From Simmondsia chinensis (taxonomy: Eukaryota > Streptophyta > Magnoliopsida > Caryophyllales > Simmondsiaceae), in assembly GCA_018398585.1 (NCBI GenBank), contig JAGTTD010000009.1, forward strand, positions 15,567,193 through 15,631,192: a stretch of DNA of 64,000 nucleotides, given 5' to 3'. The translations under genes were made by a program, and so were the position numbers. Positions 31,177 to 42,104 of the stretch are shown here, piece after piece. The notes beneath the pieces were generated by a model. The model did not search any database. It was not told the DNA's origin and saw only the letters and a list, made by a program, of their open reading frames with translations. Position 1 is the first letter of the stretch; each line of letters opens with the position of its first letter.

Positions 31177-32328
31177 ATGGAAGATGTCACTCGTGAAATG
31201 TTAGCTTGGCTTCCCGCTAAGTCACTTTTGAGGTTTTCGTGTGCGTCCTCATGGTTTCATAATTTGCTTACCGATCATGAGTTTGTTACAAAACAATCCT
31301 TTCATACACTTAACCGTGATGCTGATGGGTTTTGTTGCAACCGGAAGGCGAGTTTTCCCGCGACAGTTTAGGAGCTTTTTCATTTACCGGGGATTTTTCC
31401 CCAGTCGTGCCGCCGGAGATAATGGAAGTGCTGACAGACAACATTAGGGTTCTCGGTGTTCAGGGTGGTTTAGTACTATACCGAGATTACAATCTTTCAA
31501 AGCTATTTGTATGTAATCCTGCCCTAGGCGTGCGTCAGCCGGTACCACTGCCCGAGGGCATCTTGAGGAATTGCTTAGACGTTCCCTTGAACTTATTGTT
31601 TGGGTGTTTTGACTCTACCCAGCAGTTCGGCTTTTATCTTTTCCGTATGATAATGGACTTATCTTACCCGTGCTATGGCTTTTGGCCTAACGAGTACCAA
31701 ATCTATTTTTGGCGGGGTGACTGGAACCTGTTGGGAGGCCTCAACGTGGGTCCTCGGAACGTTGACCTTATGGATCATGTCTGTCTGTGCGGGGAGCTTT
31801 TCTTCTTGTCCGACTAGCGCCACTGTATTGACGGCACTAATAATCATCCTTATATAGTCCGTTGGAATACCGAGACGGGGGGCCTCTCATCATTTGGCCC
31901 TTCCCGACGTAATTTGAGACAACTTGTCCATTTGTGGGGAGGCCAAAATTGCGAAATGGTGGGGAGTGAGAATGGGACCCCCTGTTCTGTGCCTGGTTGT
32001 GATTCGAAGCTCGGTTTTTACCATATGGACGTTAACCAACGTGGGGGATCCTTCCTCTTGGGTAAGGCGGGATCAATTATTCGTCCGACTACTGTGGTCT
32101 GGGGGCAGATGGGACCCGGCTATCAGAAGCGTCGCCGTGTCAAAGGAACATATCACATTTACGGCGCGTAACCAGGTGTTTCAATGTGTGCTCCAAGGCG
32201 AACATCGTGGCCGTGCCGTCTTCTTGGGACATTACCAGGGGGAGTTCCACACCCAGCTGTTCCCCTATGCAGGCTCTTTGTTTCGTTGCGGGAATGACCC
32301 CCTGGTGCTGTATGTACAGTTCGGGTAG
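31177..32328 (+). pseudogene. element-borne F-box-like protein (antisense ORF 2, right copy)
   Basis: The start is ACCATGG at 31177, a strong plant initiation context. The N-terminus MEDVTREMLAWLPAKSLLRF and SCASSWFHNLLTD is a good F-box. A one-base loss near 31325 shifts the frame, which continues at 31332-31814 with LFVCNPALGVRQPVPLP. A TAG at 31815 stands where the left copy has Trp. Further frameshifts occur near 31870-32080. The end FLGHYQGEFHTQLFPY..FRCGND matches the left copy to the last residues (32328). Aligned with the left copy, the ancestor would be about 380 residues, F-box plus F-box-associated-like domain. It runs away from the 3' LTR, opposite to the element. The two copies are broken at different sites, so decay followed separate insertion. 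Confidence 0.78.
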
Positions 32329-32571
32329 CCGTAGTAAGTGCGGGAGGATATTTTGATCTTTTTACTATTTTTTACTCTAGGCGGCGTAGTTGCATTGTTA
32401 TCAACGTGTTGTAATGGAATTCTGCTGTAACATACTTATATGAATATTGTCGTTGTGCATACGTATATATATATATATTAACGCTTTATTTGCCTTTTTG
32501 CTCCCCCTTGTTACTTTGCTATGCTTGTACATGTCTGTATAAGTATGATACTTGCACTATGTTGGTTGAGG
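32329..32571 (+). other. 3' flank of F-box ORF
   Basis: T-rich sequence with a TA run at 32466-32479. It could serve as the 3' UTR of the antisense gene. No other feature seen. Confidence 0.4.
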
Positions 32572-33866
32572 CGGCGCGAACCGCCATGGTGTCAGACGGG
32601 GTACCACCAACCGCCCCTGTGTTAGGTGGGGCACACAACCAAGGCTCTCAAACCGGTGGGAGTTTACCGCCAGTCCCAGATGTTAGACTGGATGCAACCA
32701 ACCGCCCCCATGTTAGGTGGGGCATACAAGCGCGGGCTCTCAAAACGGTGAGAGTTTACCCCCAGTCCTAGATGTTAGACGGGACACAACCGACCGCCCC
32801 TATGTTAGGTGGGACATACAAGCGCGGGCTCTCAAACTGGTGAGAGTTTACCGCCAGTCACAGGTATTAGACGGGACACAACCGACCGCCCCTATGTTAG
32901 ATGGGGCACACAACCGCGGGCTCTCAAACCGGTGAGAGTTTACCGCCAGTCCTCGATGTTAGATGGGACACAACCGACCGCCCCAATGTTAGGTGGGGCA
33001 TACAAGCGCTGGCTCTCAAACTGGTGAGAGTTTACTGCCAGTCCCAGATGTTAGACGGGATACAACCAACCGCCCCTATGTTAGGTGGGGCATACAAGCG
33101 CGGGTTCTCAAAACGGTGAGAGTTTATCCCCAGTCCTAGATGTTAGACGGGACACAACCGACCGCCCCTATGTTAGTTGGGACATACAAGAGCGGGCTCC
33201 CAAACTGGTGAGACTTTACCGCCAGTCCCAGATGTTAGACGGGACACAACCTACCGCCCCTATGTTAGATGGGGCACACAACCGCGGGCTCTCAAACCCG
33301 TGAGAGTTTACCGCCAGTCCTAGATGTTAGATGGGACACAACCGACCGCCCCTATGTTAGGTGGGGCATACAAGCGGGGACTCTCAAACCGGTGAGAGTT
33401 TATGGCTAGTCCCAGATGTTAGACGGGACATAACCGACCGCCCCTATGTTAGATGGGGCACACAACCGTGGGCTCTCAAACCGGTGAGAGTTTACCGCCA
33501 GTCCCAAATGTTAGACGGGACCCAACCGACAGCCCATATGTTAGATGGGGCACACAACCGTGGGCTCTCAAACCGGTGAGAGTTCACCGCCAGTCGTAGA
33601 TGTTAGACGGGACACAACCGACCGCCCTAATGTTAGGTGGGGCATACAAGGGCGGGCTCTCAAACTGGTGAGAGTTTACCGCCAGTCCCAGATGTTGGAC
33701 ATGACACAACCGGCCGCCCCTATGTTAGATAGGGCACACAACCGCGGGCTCTCAAACCGGTGAGAGTTTACCGCTTGCCCCAGATGTCAGACGGGACACA
33801 ACTGACCGCCCCTATGTTTGGTGGGGCGTACAAGTGCGGGCTCTCAAATCGGGGAGAGTTAACAGC
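32572..33866 (-). repeat. 92-bp tandem array, right copy (about 14 units)
   Basis: Strict 92-bp period (reading-frame starts at 32717, 32809, 32901 and so on). The plus-strand unit contains GGTGAGAGTTTACCGCCAGT, GATGTTAGACGGGACACAAC and CGACCGCCCCTATGTTAG. It is homologous in reverse to the short array at 26884-27312. It sits between the F-box ORF and the 144-bp array. Confidence 0.93.
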
Positions 33867-36800
33867 CTACGGGTCCTTCACGGTAGGTGAAGGATGACCG
33901 CCCAACTTTTCCTTGCCCTTTTGTTTTAACTTGGGCAAGAAGGACCAAACCCCCATTGTTTAAGGCACTTAGAAAACCATGGCCTTTTACTTTAGGTGAA
34001 AGCCAACCGCTAGCGGGTCCTTCACGGTAGGTGAAGGATGACCGCCCAACCTCTTCTTGCCCTTTTGTTTTAACTTGGGCAAGAAGGACCAAGCCCCCAT
34101 TGTTTAAGGGACTTAGAAAACCATGGCCTTTCACTTTAGGTGAAAGCGGAGGATGACCGCCCAACCTCTCCTTCCCCTTTTGTTTTAACTTGGGCAAGAA
34201 GGACCAAGCCCCCATTGTTTAAGGGAATTAAAAAACCATGTCCTTTCTCTTTAGGTGAAAGCCAACCGCCTGCGGGTCCTTCACGGTAGTTGAAGGATGA
34301 CCGCCTAACCTCTCCTTGCCCTTTTGTTTTAACTTGGGCAAGAAGGACCAAGCCCCCATTGTTCAAGGGACTTAGACAACCGTGGTCTTTCACTTTAGGT
34401 GAAAGCCAACCGCCTGTGTGTCCTTCACATTAGGTGAAGCACAACCATCTAACCTCCCCTTGCTCCTTTGCTTTAACTTGAGCAAGAAGGACCAAGCCCC
34501 CATTGCTCAAGGGACTTAGACAACCGTGGTCTTTCACTTTAGGTGAAAGCCAACTGCCTGTGTGTCCTTCACATTAGGTGAAGGACAACCGCCAAACCTC
34601 TCCTTGCTCCTTTGCTTTAACTTGAGTAAGAAGGACCAAGCCCCCATTGTTCAAGAGACTTAAACAGCCGTGGTCTTTCACTTTAGGTGAAAGCCAACAG
34701 CCTGCGAGTCCTTCACGGTAGGTGAAGGATGACCGCCTAACCTCTCCTTGCCCTTTTGTTTTAACTTGGGCAAGAAGGACCAAGCCCCCATTGTTCAAGG
34801 GACTTAGAAAACCATGGCCTTTCACTTTAGGTGAAAGCCAACCGCCAGCAGGTCCTTCACGGTAGGTGAAGGATGACCGCCCAAACTTTCCTTGCCCTTT
34901 TGTTTTAACTTGGGCAGGAAGGACCAGGCCCCCATTGTTTAGGGGACTTAGAAAACCATGGCCTTTCTCTTTAGGTGAAAGCCAACTGCCTGCAGGTCCT
35001 TCACGGTGGGTAAAGGATGACCGGCCAACGTCTCTTTGGCCCTTTGTTCTAACTTGGGCAAGAAGGACCAAGCCCCCATTGTTTAAGGGACTAAGAAAAC
35101 CTTGGCCTTTTACTTGAGGTGAAAGCCAACCGCCAGCGGGTCCTTCACGGTAGGTGAAGGATGAAGGCCCAACCTCTCCTTGCCCTTTTGTTTTAACTTG
35201 GGCAAGAAGGACCAAGCCCCCATTGTTTGAGGGACATAGAAAACCATAGCCTTTCACTTTAGGTGAAAGCCAACCGCTTGCGGGTCCTTCACGGTAGGTA
35301 AGGGATGACCGCCCAACCTCTCCTTGCCCTTTTGTTTGAACTTTGGCAAGAAGGACCAAGCCCCCATTGTTCAAGGGACTTAGACAACTGTGGTCTTTCA
35401 CTTTAGGCGAAAGCCAACCGCCTGCGTGTCCTTCACGGTAGGTGAAGGATAACCGCCCAACCTCTCCTTGCCCTTTTATTTTAACTTGGTCAAGAAGGAC
35501 CAAGCCCCCATTATTTAAGGGACTTAGCAAACCATGGCCTTTCACTTTTGGTGAAAGCCAACCGCCGGCGGGTCCTTCACGGCAGGTGAAGGAAGACCGC
35601 CCAACCTCTCCTTGCCCTTTTGTTTTAACTTGGGCAAGAAGGACCAAGCCCGCATTATTTAAGGGACTTAGAAAACCATGGCCTTTCACTTTAGGTGAAA
35701 GCCAACCACCTGCGGGTCCTTCACGGTAGGTGAAGGATGACCGCCCAACCTCTCCTTGCCCGTTTGTTTTAACATGGGCAAGAAGGACCAAGCCCCCATT
35801 GTTCAAGGGACTTAGACAACTGTGGTCTTTCACTTTAGGTGAAAGCCAACCGCCTGCGTATCCTTCACATTAGGTGAAGGACAACCGTCTAACCTCTCCT
35901 TGCTCCTTTGCTTTAACTTGAGTAAGAAGGACCAAGCCCCCATTGTTGAAGGGACTTGGAAAACCGTGGTCTTTCACTTTAGGTGAAAGCCAACCGCTTG
36001 CATGTCCTTCACATTAGGTGAAGGACAACCGTCAAACCTCTCCTTGCTCCTTTTGCTTTAACTTGAGCAAGAAGGACCAAGCCCCCATTGTTCAAGGGAC
36101 TGATACAACCGTGGTCTTTCACTTTAGGTGAAAGCCAGCCGCCTGCGGGTCCTTCACGATAGGTGAAGGATGACCGCCCAACCTCTCCTTTCCTTTTTAT
36201 TTTAACTTGATCAAGAAGGACCAAGCCCCCAAGATTTAAGGGACTTAGAAAACCATGGCCTTTTACTTTAGGTGAAAGCCAACCGCCAGCGGGTCCTTCA
36301 CGGCAGGTGAAGGATGACCGCCCAACCTCTCCTTGCCCTTTTGTTTTAACTTGGGCAAGAAGGACCAAGCCCCCATTGGTTGAGGGACTTAGAAAACCAT
36401 GGCCTTTCACTTTAGGTGAAAGCCAACCGCCTGCGGGTCCTTCACGGTAGGTGAAGGATGACCGCCCAACCTCTCCTTGCCCTTCTGTTTTAACTTGGGC
36501 AAGAAGGACCAAGCCCCCGTTGTTCAAGGGACTTAGACAACCGTGGTCTTTCACTTTAGGTGAAAGCCAACCGCTTGCGGGTCCTTCACTGTAGGTGAAG
36601 GATGACCGCCCAACCTCTCCTTGCCCTTTTGTTTTAACATGAGCGAGAAGGACCAAGCCCCCATTGTCCAAGGGACTTAGACAACCGTGGTCTTCCACTT
36701 TATGTGAAAGGCAACCGCCTGCGGGTCCTTCACGGTAGGTGAAGGATGACCACCCAACCTCTCCTTGCCCTTTTGTTTTAACTTGGGCAAGAAGGGTCAA

Positions 36801-37300
36801 TCCCCCATTGTTTAAGGAACTTAGAAAACCTTGGCCTTTCACTTCAGGTGAAAGCCAACCGCCTGCGTGTCCTTCACATTAGGTGAAGGACAACCGTCTA
36901 ATGTCTCCTTGCTCCTTTACTTTAACTTGAGCAAGAAGAAACCTGGCCCCCATTGTTCAAAGGACTTAGACAACCGTGGTCTTTCACTTTAGGTGAATGC
37001 CAACCGCCTGCGTGTCCTTCACATTAGGTGAAGGACAACCATCTAACCTCTCTTTGGTCCTTTGCTTTAACTTGAGCAAGAAGGACCAAGCCCCTATTGC
37101 TTAAGGGACTTAGACAACCGTGGTCTTTCACTTTTGGTGAAAGCCAACCGCCTGTGGGTCCTTCACGGTAGGTGAAGGATGACCGCCCAACCTCTCCTTG
37201 CCCTTTTGTTTTAACTTGGGCAAGAAGGACCAAGCCCCCATTGTTTAAGAGACATGGAAAACCTTGGCCTTTCACTTCAGGTGAAAGCCAACCGTCTGGC
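33866..37300 (-). repeat. 144-bp tandem array (about 24 units), 3' UTR of right element
   Basis: The unit on the plus strand includes TTCACTTTAGGTGAAAGCCA, GGTCCTTCACGGTAGGTGAA, CAACCTCTCCTTGCCC and AAGGACCAAGCCCCCATTGT. Adjacent full units are 144 bp apart (for example 34790 and 34934). It is homologous in reverse to the 136-bp array at 23.8-26.9 kb. The period is a multiple of three, so a spurious 419-codon frame runs along the minus strand (34574-35833). Some units at the left end are shorter. Confidence 0.92.
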
Positions 37301-37599
37301 ATTCTGTACTTATGATAGGCACGTGACGCTTTCCCTCCTTTTCCAGTTCATTTTCCCCCCCTTTTTCTCTATAAAGCTCTAATACTCGCCTTCTCTATTT
37401 TTACTTTACCAATCCCGACTCTGTTTCTGCATTTCTTCCTCAAATTCTCCTCAGCCTTTCGCTTTAACTCATTTTCGTGACGATTAAAAGGTACTTTGCT
37501 CATTTTTCTTAGTTTTTCGAAAAGCTTTCTGGGTTCTTTCCCTCTCCTTTCTCCTTTTTTTATTTTTACGTTGGTGGGGATTCCTCTGGTCGGGCGTCC

Positions 37600-40326
37600 G
37601 TGGCGGAACCTGGGGCTCCCATGGTGGAACTTGAGGTTCCCCTGGAGGAACCAGACGAGAGCATTGAGCTGGACCCCCAGTTCGTAGCCGACCTTGCCGC
37701 CTTTCTTGCCGGCGTTCTTGCCATTAAACCTGGCGAGGCGGGGGTGTTTGATGATCAGGGCTTTTCCCCTTCGGTGTGCTTGACTGGTTCTCAGACGGTA
37801 TTGTCTCCACCTGACACCAGTGCCCCCGCCTCCCCAACGGAAAATTCTGGTGGGATTTCTTCTCTTTCCCAGGGTAAGACCCCTTCTAATTTTTGTCTCT
37901 TTATTTTGATGAACTAGTTAAATGGCTCCAAAACGCGTGCAGAAGGAAAGCGGGCGTTCAGACCATGTTGGAGAAGCATCTTCTGGTGAGGGGATGATGG
38001 TGGAGCCGTTATCTCAACTGGCTCCGTCATCGCCAACGTCTCCTAAGGAAATGGCCGTGCGTGCTCAGTATCCCGATACAGTCGCGGCTCTTCCCCTAGG
38101 AAACCTTGTATCCTCACTAGCCACGGTAGAGGGGATAAAAAAGTTCCGTGAAAAGTATTTTTTTTCCCAATGATTATGATGTCATTGGCCCTCGGGAGAG
38201 CGACAACATTTTATACCCTCGTTCCTCTCGAATTGTTTGCCGTTTGTGTGGACTCCTTGGAGGCCGGCCTTTGGTTTCCCTTGCCGTCCATCCTGGAATG
38301 GGTTCTTAGGCAATACTCCGTGTGCCCCAGCCAAGTCAGTCCTAACGGCTTCCGCAATTTTTACGGTTACCTCCTTACCTGCTTTGTGGCTGGGTTAACT
38401 CCCTCCACTCATAGTTTTGATTTTTTATTTAGGTCCAAGCAGTTAAAAGGTGTGGTAACCTTTGAGGGGAAGAGCGGGGTTAGGTTCGTGCAGGCTAACC
38501 CTTCCAAAGTAAATTTCTGGCAGAACAAATTCGTTTGGGTAAGGCCTCCACTCCCCCTCGGTTTCCCCTACTACTAGACCCCCCCTGAATAAATGTAGCA
38601 TCCCCTCAGCGGACAAGCTATCCAACTTAGATAGGGAGGTAGTTCACTATTTTGAGAGGGATCCGAGCACGCGGTACCTGGCTACCAAAGAGGTGTTGTG
38701 CCAGGAGAAAGTTTTGATTCGTGCAGGTCTATGCTCTCGGCCAGTCAGCGGTGAGTAAATTCCTGAGGACGATAGAATTCTTCTTTTTTAGTTCTCGTTT
38801 TCTCTTATTAATGCTACCCTGGCTCCTTAATGGTTTTCTTGACAGGACTTGAAGCCGATGTAGATATTGTATCTCTCACGGAAGCATACCATGGAGAGAA
38901 AGGCAGGAGGGAACCAAGGGGTGAAGGAGAGGGCAGAAAAACCGCCCAGAAGGGCAAAGAGGCGGTTACCGAGGGTGCAGGAGGAGATGGTGTTGAGTAG
39001 CCGGCAAGGAGGAGTAAGAGGGCGGCTACTGAAGAGGGCGGGGGTCCTCCCCCCAAGAAGGTTACGCGGTCTAAGAAACCACATGGGGAGGTCCTTTCTT
39101 CTAGCCGTGGGTTGGCAGTATCCTCCCCTCATGAAGGTACCCCCGAGGCTCCCATAGTTCAAGCCTCCCCTGCTGTGGAGAGGCCCTCTTAGGTTGTGAT
39201 TGATCAAGAAGTCTCTATCGCCGCCCCTTGCCCTGAAGTTGTCCCAGGACCTGCCGTGGAGGAAGCAGCCAGTGCTGTGCCAGCTGTTGTAGTTACCTTG
39301 CCAGAGGTGACCGTGGCTGAACTTCCCCCCACCCTAGCTACACTGGCGGGTGGCCCAACCGCCAAGGCTGCTGGGATAGGCCTAGGTATAGGTCCACAGG
39401 CAGAAGGAGAGGGAGAAGGTGGGGAGTTTTTAAGGGTGCCGGTAGAGGTTCCAGAACCATCCTTGACAGAGGCGGCAGGATCAATGCCCATGCCTCAGGA
39501 AGAGGGATCTTCTATCCAAGCCTCCCCTTTACCGCCAGAATCGCCTTACGTGGCCATGACTGCGAATGTGAGGCCTGACGTGCAGGTAGATGATGACATT
39601 CTTCCCATGTTCCATATAAACCTGTCCGCCCCTCATGGTTTTACACACGCCCCTCCCGAATTCCAAAGGGAAGCTCCTAGGGGTGAGGATGCTACTACTA
39701 CTGAAGGCCCTCGGTCTGAGGGTCCTACTGGCCTTTCTCCTAATCAATGCATTGGCGCTATCCAACGTGCCCTGGCGGTCCTTCCACCAGGGGAACCTCA
39801 AGTGGCAACCAGAGACACGGTAGCCGCCTGTTTTGCTAAGGTAAATGTCGCTTACCCTAACTTTGCTTTGTTATCATGTTGACCGCATGTTGTGATACTC
39901 TGTGTTTCAGGTTAGCACTCTATCGGTGGCCATGGCCCTAGGGTGGTTCCGTGAACAAGAAGCCGCTAGCCAAGAGCTGTCCCGGTTACGGGAGGAAAAC
40001 AAGAACAGGCCCGAGCTATGGGGAGAGAGAGAGACATGCTAGCAGCTAAGCTGCAGAGTTTGCAAGACAGGGCTGACAAGTTGCAGTGGGAAAAAGAGGC
40101 GCTGGCCTTTGAAGCTCAAGGACTGAGGGAAGAGTTGTCTTCCCAACGAGCATGGTCAGAGAGTCTTGTTATCGAAGCTCAGCGTGCCCAAACCGAGGCT
40201 GTAGAGGCGGTTTCACGTTTTAAAGAAAGTCCTAAGTTTCATTCGTCCACGAGCACATATTACTGGGAGGGATTTGCCTCGGGTCTGTCCTCCTTTGCAC
40301 TATGTCTAGCCCAGAGCCACCCTTAG
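37600..40326 (+). pseudogene. antisense gene 1: Transposase_28-like/coiled-coil protein, apparently spliced
   Basis: Lies opposite to its host element, downstream of pol. An acidic N-terminus (37600-37873) precedes MAPKRVQKESGRSDHVGEAS (37922). It is followed by LEAGLWFPLPSILEWVLRQY, PSQVSPNGFRNFYGYLLTCF and FWQNKFVWVRPP (about 38255-38545), the plant 'putative gypsy type transposon' pattern (PF04195, from memory). Then come a Pro/Val/Glu-rich middle (39196-39882) and a coiled coil (SQELSRLREEN to SLVIEAQRAQTEA, about 39970-40210). Likely introns are CGGTGAGTAAAT..TTGACAG (about 38750-38846) and AAGGTAAATG..TTTCAG (39840-39910). A frame change near 38165 and stops break it. Function unknown. 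Confidence 0.75.
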
Positions 40327-40799
40327 CTCGCGGCAGATCGGCTCCGCCAGGACATTATCCGCTCTCGAGGGGGTGCTAGCAGCCGTTAGGTGTAGTCCCT
40401 AGGCTTAACTTTTGCTATTATCCCCTCCTCCCCCTTTTGTAGCTGTATAGAGAATATGAGGGGGCGCCTCTTATTGTAGTATCCCCCTATTTTTGCTTTG
40501 TACATACATTTGCGCTCGGTATGTTTAAGGGCACAAGTCCCCCTGCTTCCTTATCTAATGTACATTTTATTGGAGCTAATGATATTTCATCGTATGTTTT
40601 TGTTATTTTTCTACAAATCATGACTTTGATGGCCTCGGCCCTTGTTAAGCTATGCTAACGCAACCTTTGGATGCGTGCCGTTTATTTATGCACATGGGTA
40701 CCGCCCCATTTTTCTTGAGATACAGTTCATACGGCCTCTAGTTAAGTTTAATATTTTGCACAATCTTTTTATAACTGGAAAATCTACGCATAGTACCTT

Positions 40800-42070
40800 T
40801 TCAGATTCATAATGTTCCACACCCGAGGTACCTGGGAACCGTCCATGTGTTCCAGCTTATAGCTTCCTTCTCCTACCTTCTGGGTCACGCGGTAGGGTCC
40901 TTTCCAGTTGGCGGCTACCTTGCCAGCACCTATCCCATGGGCCACGGTAGTTGACCGTCGTAGAGCAAGGTCTCCTACTTCTAAACTCCTCGTCCGTAGG
41001 TGCTTGTTATAATACTGTCACAGGCGTTGCTTTTGAGCTACCATTCGAAGGAGGACTTCCTCCCTAACTTCATCTACTAAGTCCAAAGCATATCTTCGCT
41101 GATCTTCGTTGCGCAGATAATTGTAGTGTAGTATGCGGTAGCTAGGCTCCCCCACTTCTACCGGAATTACCGCCTCGGCCCTGTAAGTTAACATGAATGG
41201 GGTTTCACCTGTAGCCACATGGTAAATCATTCGGTGTGCCCATAGCACACTAGGTAACTCTTCCGTCCATCTCCCCTTAGCCTCGTCTAACCTTTTTCGA
41301 AGTCCATTGAGTATTTGTTTCTTCTCGGCCTCGGCCTATCCGTTGCTTTAAGGGTAGGCGACGGCTGTGAAATGTAGAGCGATGCTCATGTGCTGGCAGT
41401 AGGCCCGAAATCGTGGCGAGGCGAATTGTGTTCCATTGTCAGTAATAACGGCCCTAGGGATCCCGAAGCGGGTAATAATGTTTTTCCATAAGAACTGTCG
41501 TGTTGCGTTGTCCATAATCCGAGCTACCGCCTCAGCCTCCAACCACTTACTGAAGTAATCCACAGCTACTATTAGGAATTTCCTCTGCCCGCAAGCCAAG
41601 GAGAAGGGCCCCAAAATGTCCATTCCCCACTGGTCAAAGGGTATAGGATCCACAATGGGTTGCAATGGCACGGTGGGAGCATGGATGAGCGGTGCGAACC
41701 TCTGGCATTTATCACATTTCTGCACAAGGGTGCCAGCATCCTTTCTCATAGTGGGCCAGAAATATCCGGCCCTTAGCGCCATCCCTACTAGGGCCCGTTT
41801 TCCAATGTGAACTCCGCAGATGCCTTCATGGATTTCCCTGAGAACATAATCTCCTTCTTCTTGCGTCAGGCATTTTAACAAGGGGTGTGTGAACGATCTG
41901 TTATAGAGCTGTTGATCGATCATTGAGAAATGTACCGCACGCCTCCTCAGCCTTCGTGCTTCAACCTTGTTCTTGGGCAGCTTACCGTGCAGGATAAAGT
42001 CCAAGATTGGACGCATCCAATTACTCTCATGTTGGACTTGCATTATGTTCATAGCTACGACCTTATCCAC
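40800..42070 (-). pseudogene. Tat-lineage integrase
   Basis: The zinc domain has HIGKRALVGMALRAGYFWP and CDKCQRF (about 41710-41830). The DDE core has DQWGMDILGPFSL and AVITDNGTQFAS (about 41430-41640). A stop after TAVAYP (41348), a second just after SNG, and a gap lead to ETPFMLTYRAEAVIPVE in the C-terminal part (41018-41248). A final GPYRVTQKVGEGSYKLE-like stretch follows near 40870. It would insert element cDNA into the chromosome. The stops make this copy inactive. Confidence 0.88.
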
Positions 42071-42104
42071 GTATTTACCGTTAGACTCTTGGATGTGGAC
42101 GCGT

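Noticed and set aside
32717..33763. Series of 72-codon frames starting every 92 bp
   Set aside because: Identical shadows of a 92-bp satellite; 92 is not a multiple of three, so each stops in the next unit.
34574..35833. 419-codon open frame on the minus strand with a 48-residue repeat (also 36009-36842 and several plus-strand frames)
   Set aside because: It runs through a 144-bp DNA tandem array whose unit is a multiple of three, so one open unit makes a long open frame. It has no start context and no known domain.
40321..40800. Additional gene between antisense gene 1 and integrase
   Set aside because: No open frame of useful length; it reads as the 3' untranslated flanks of the two converging genes.
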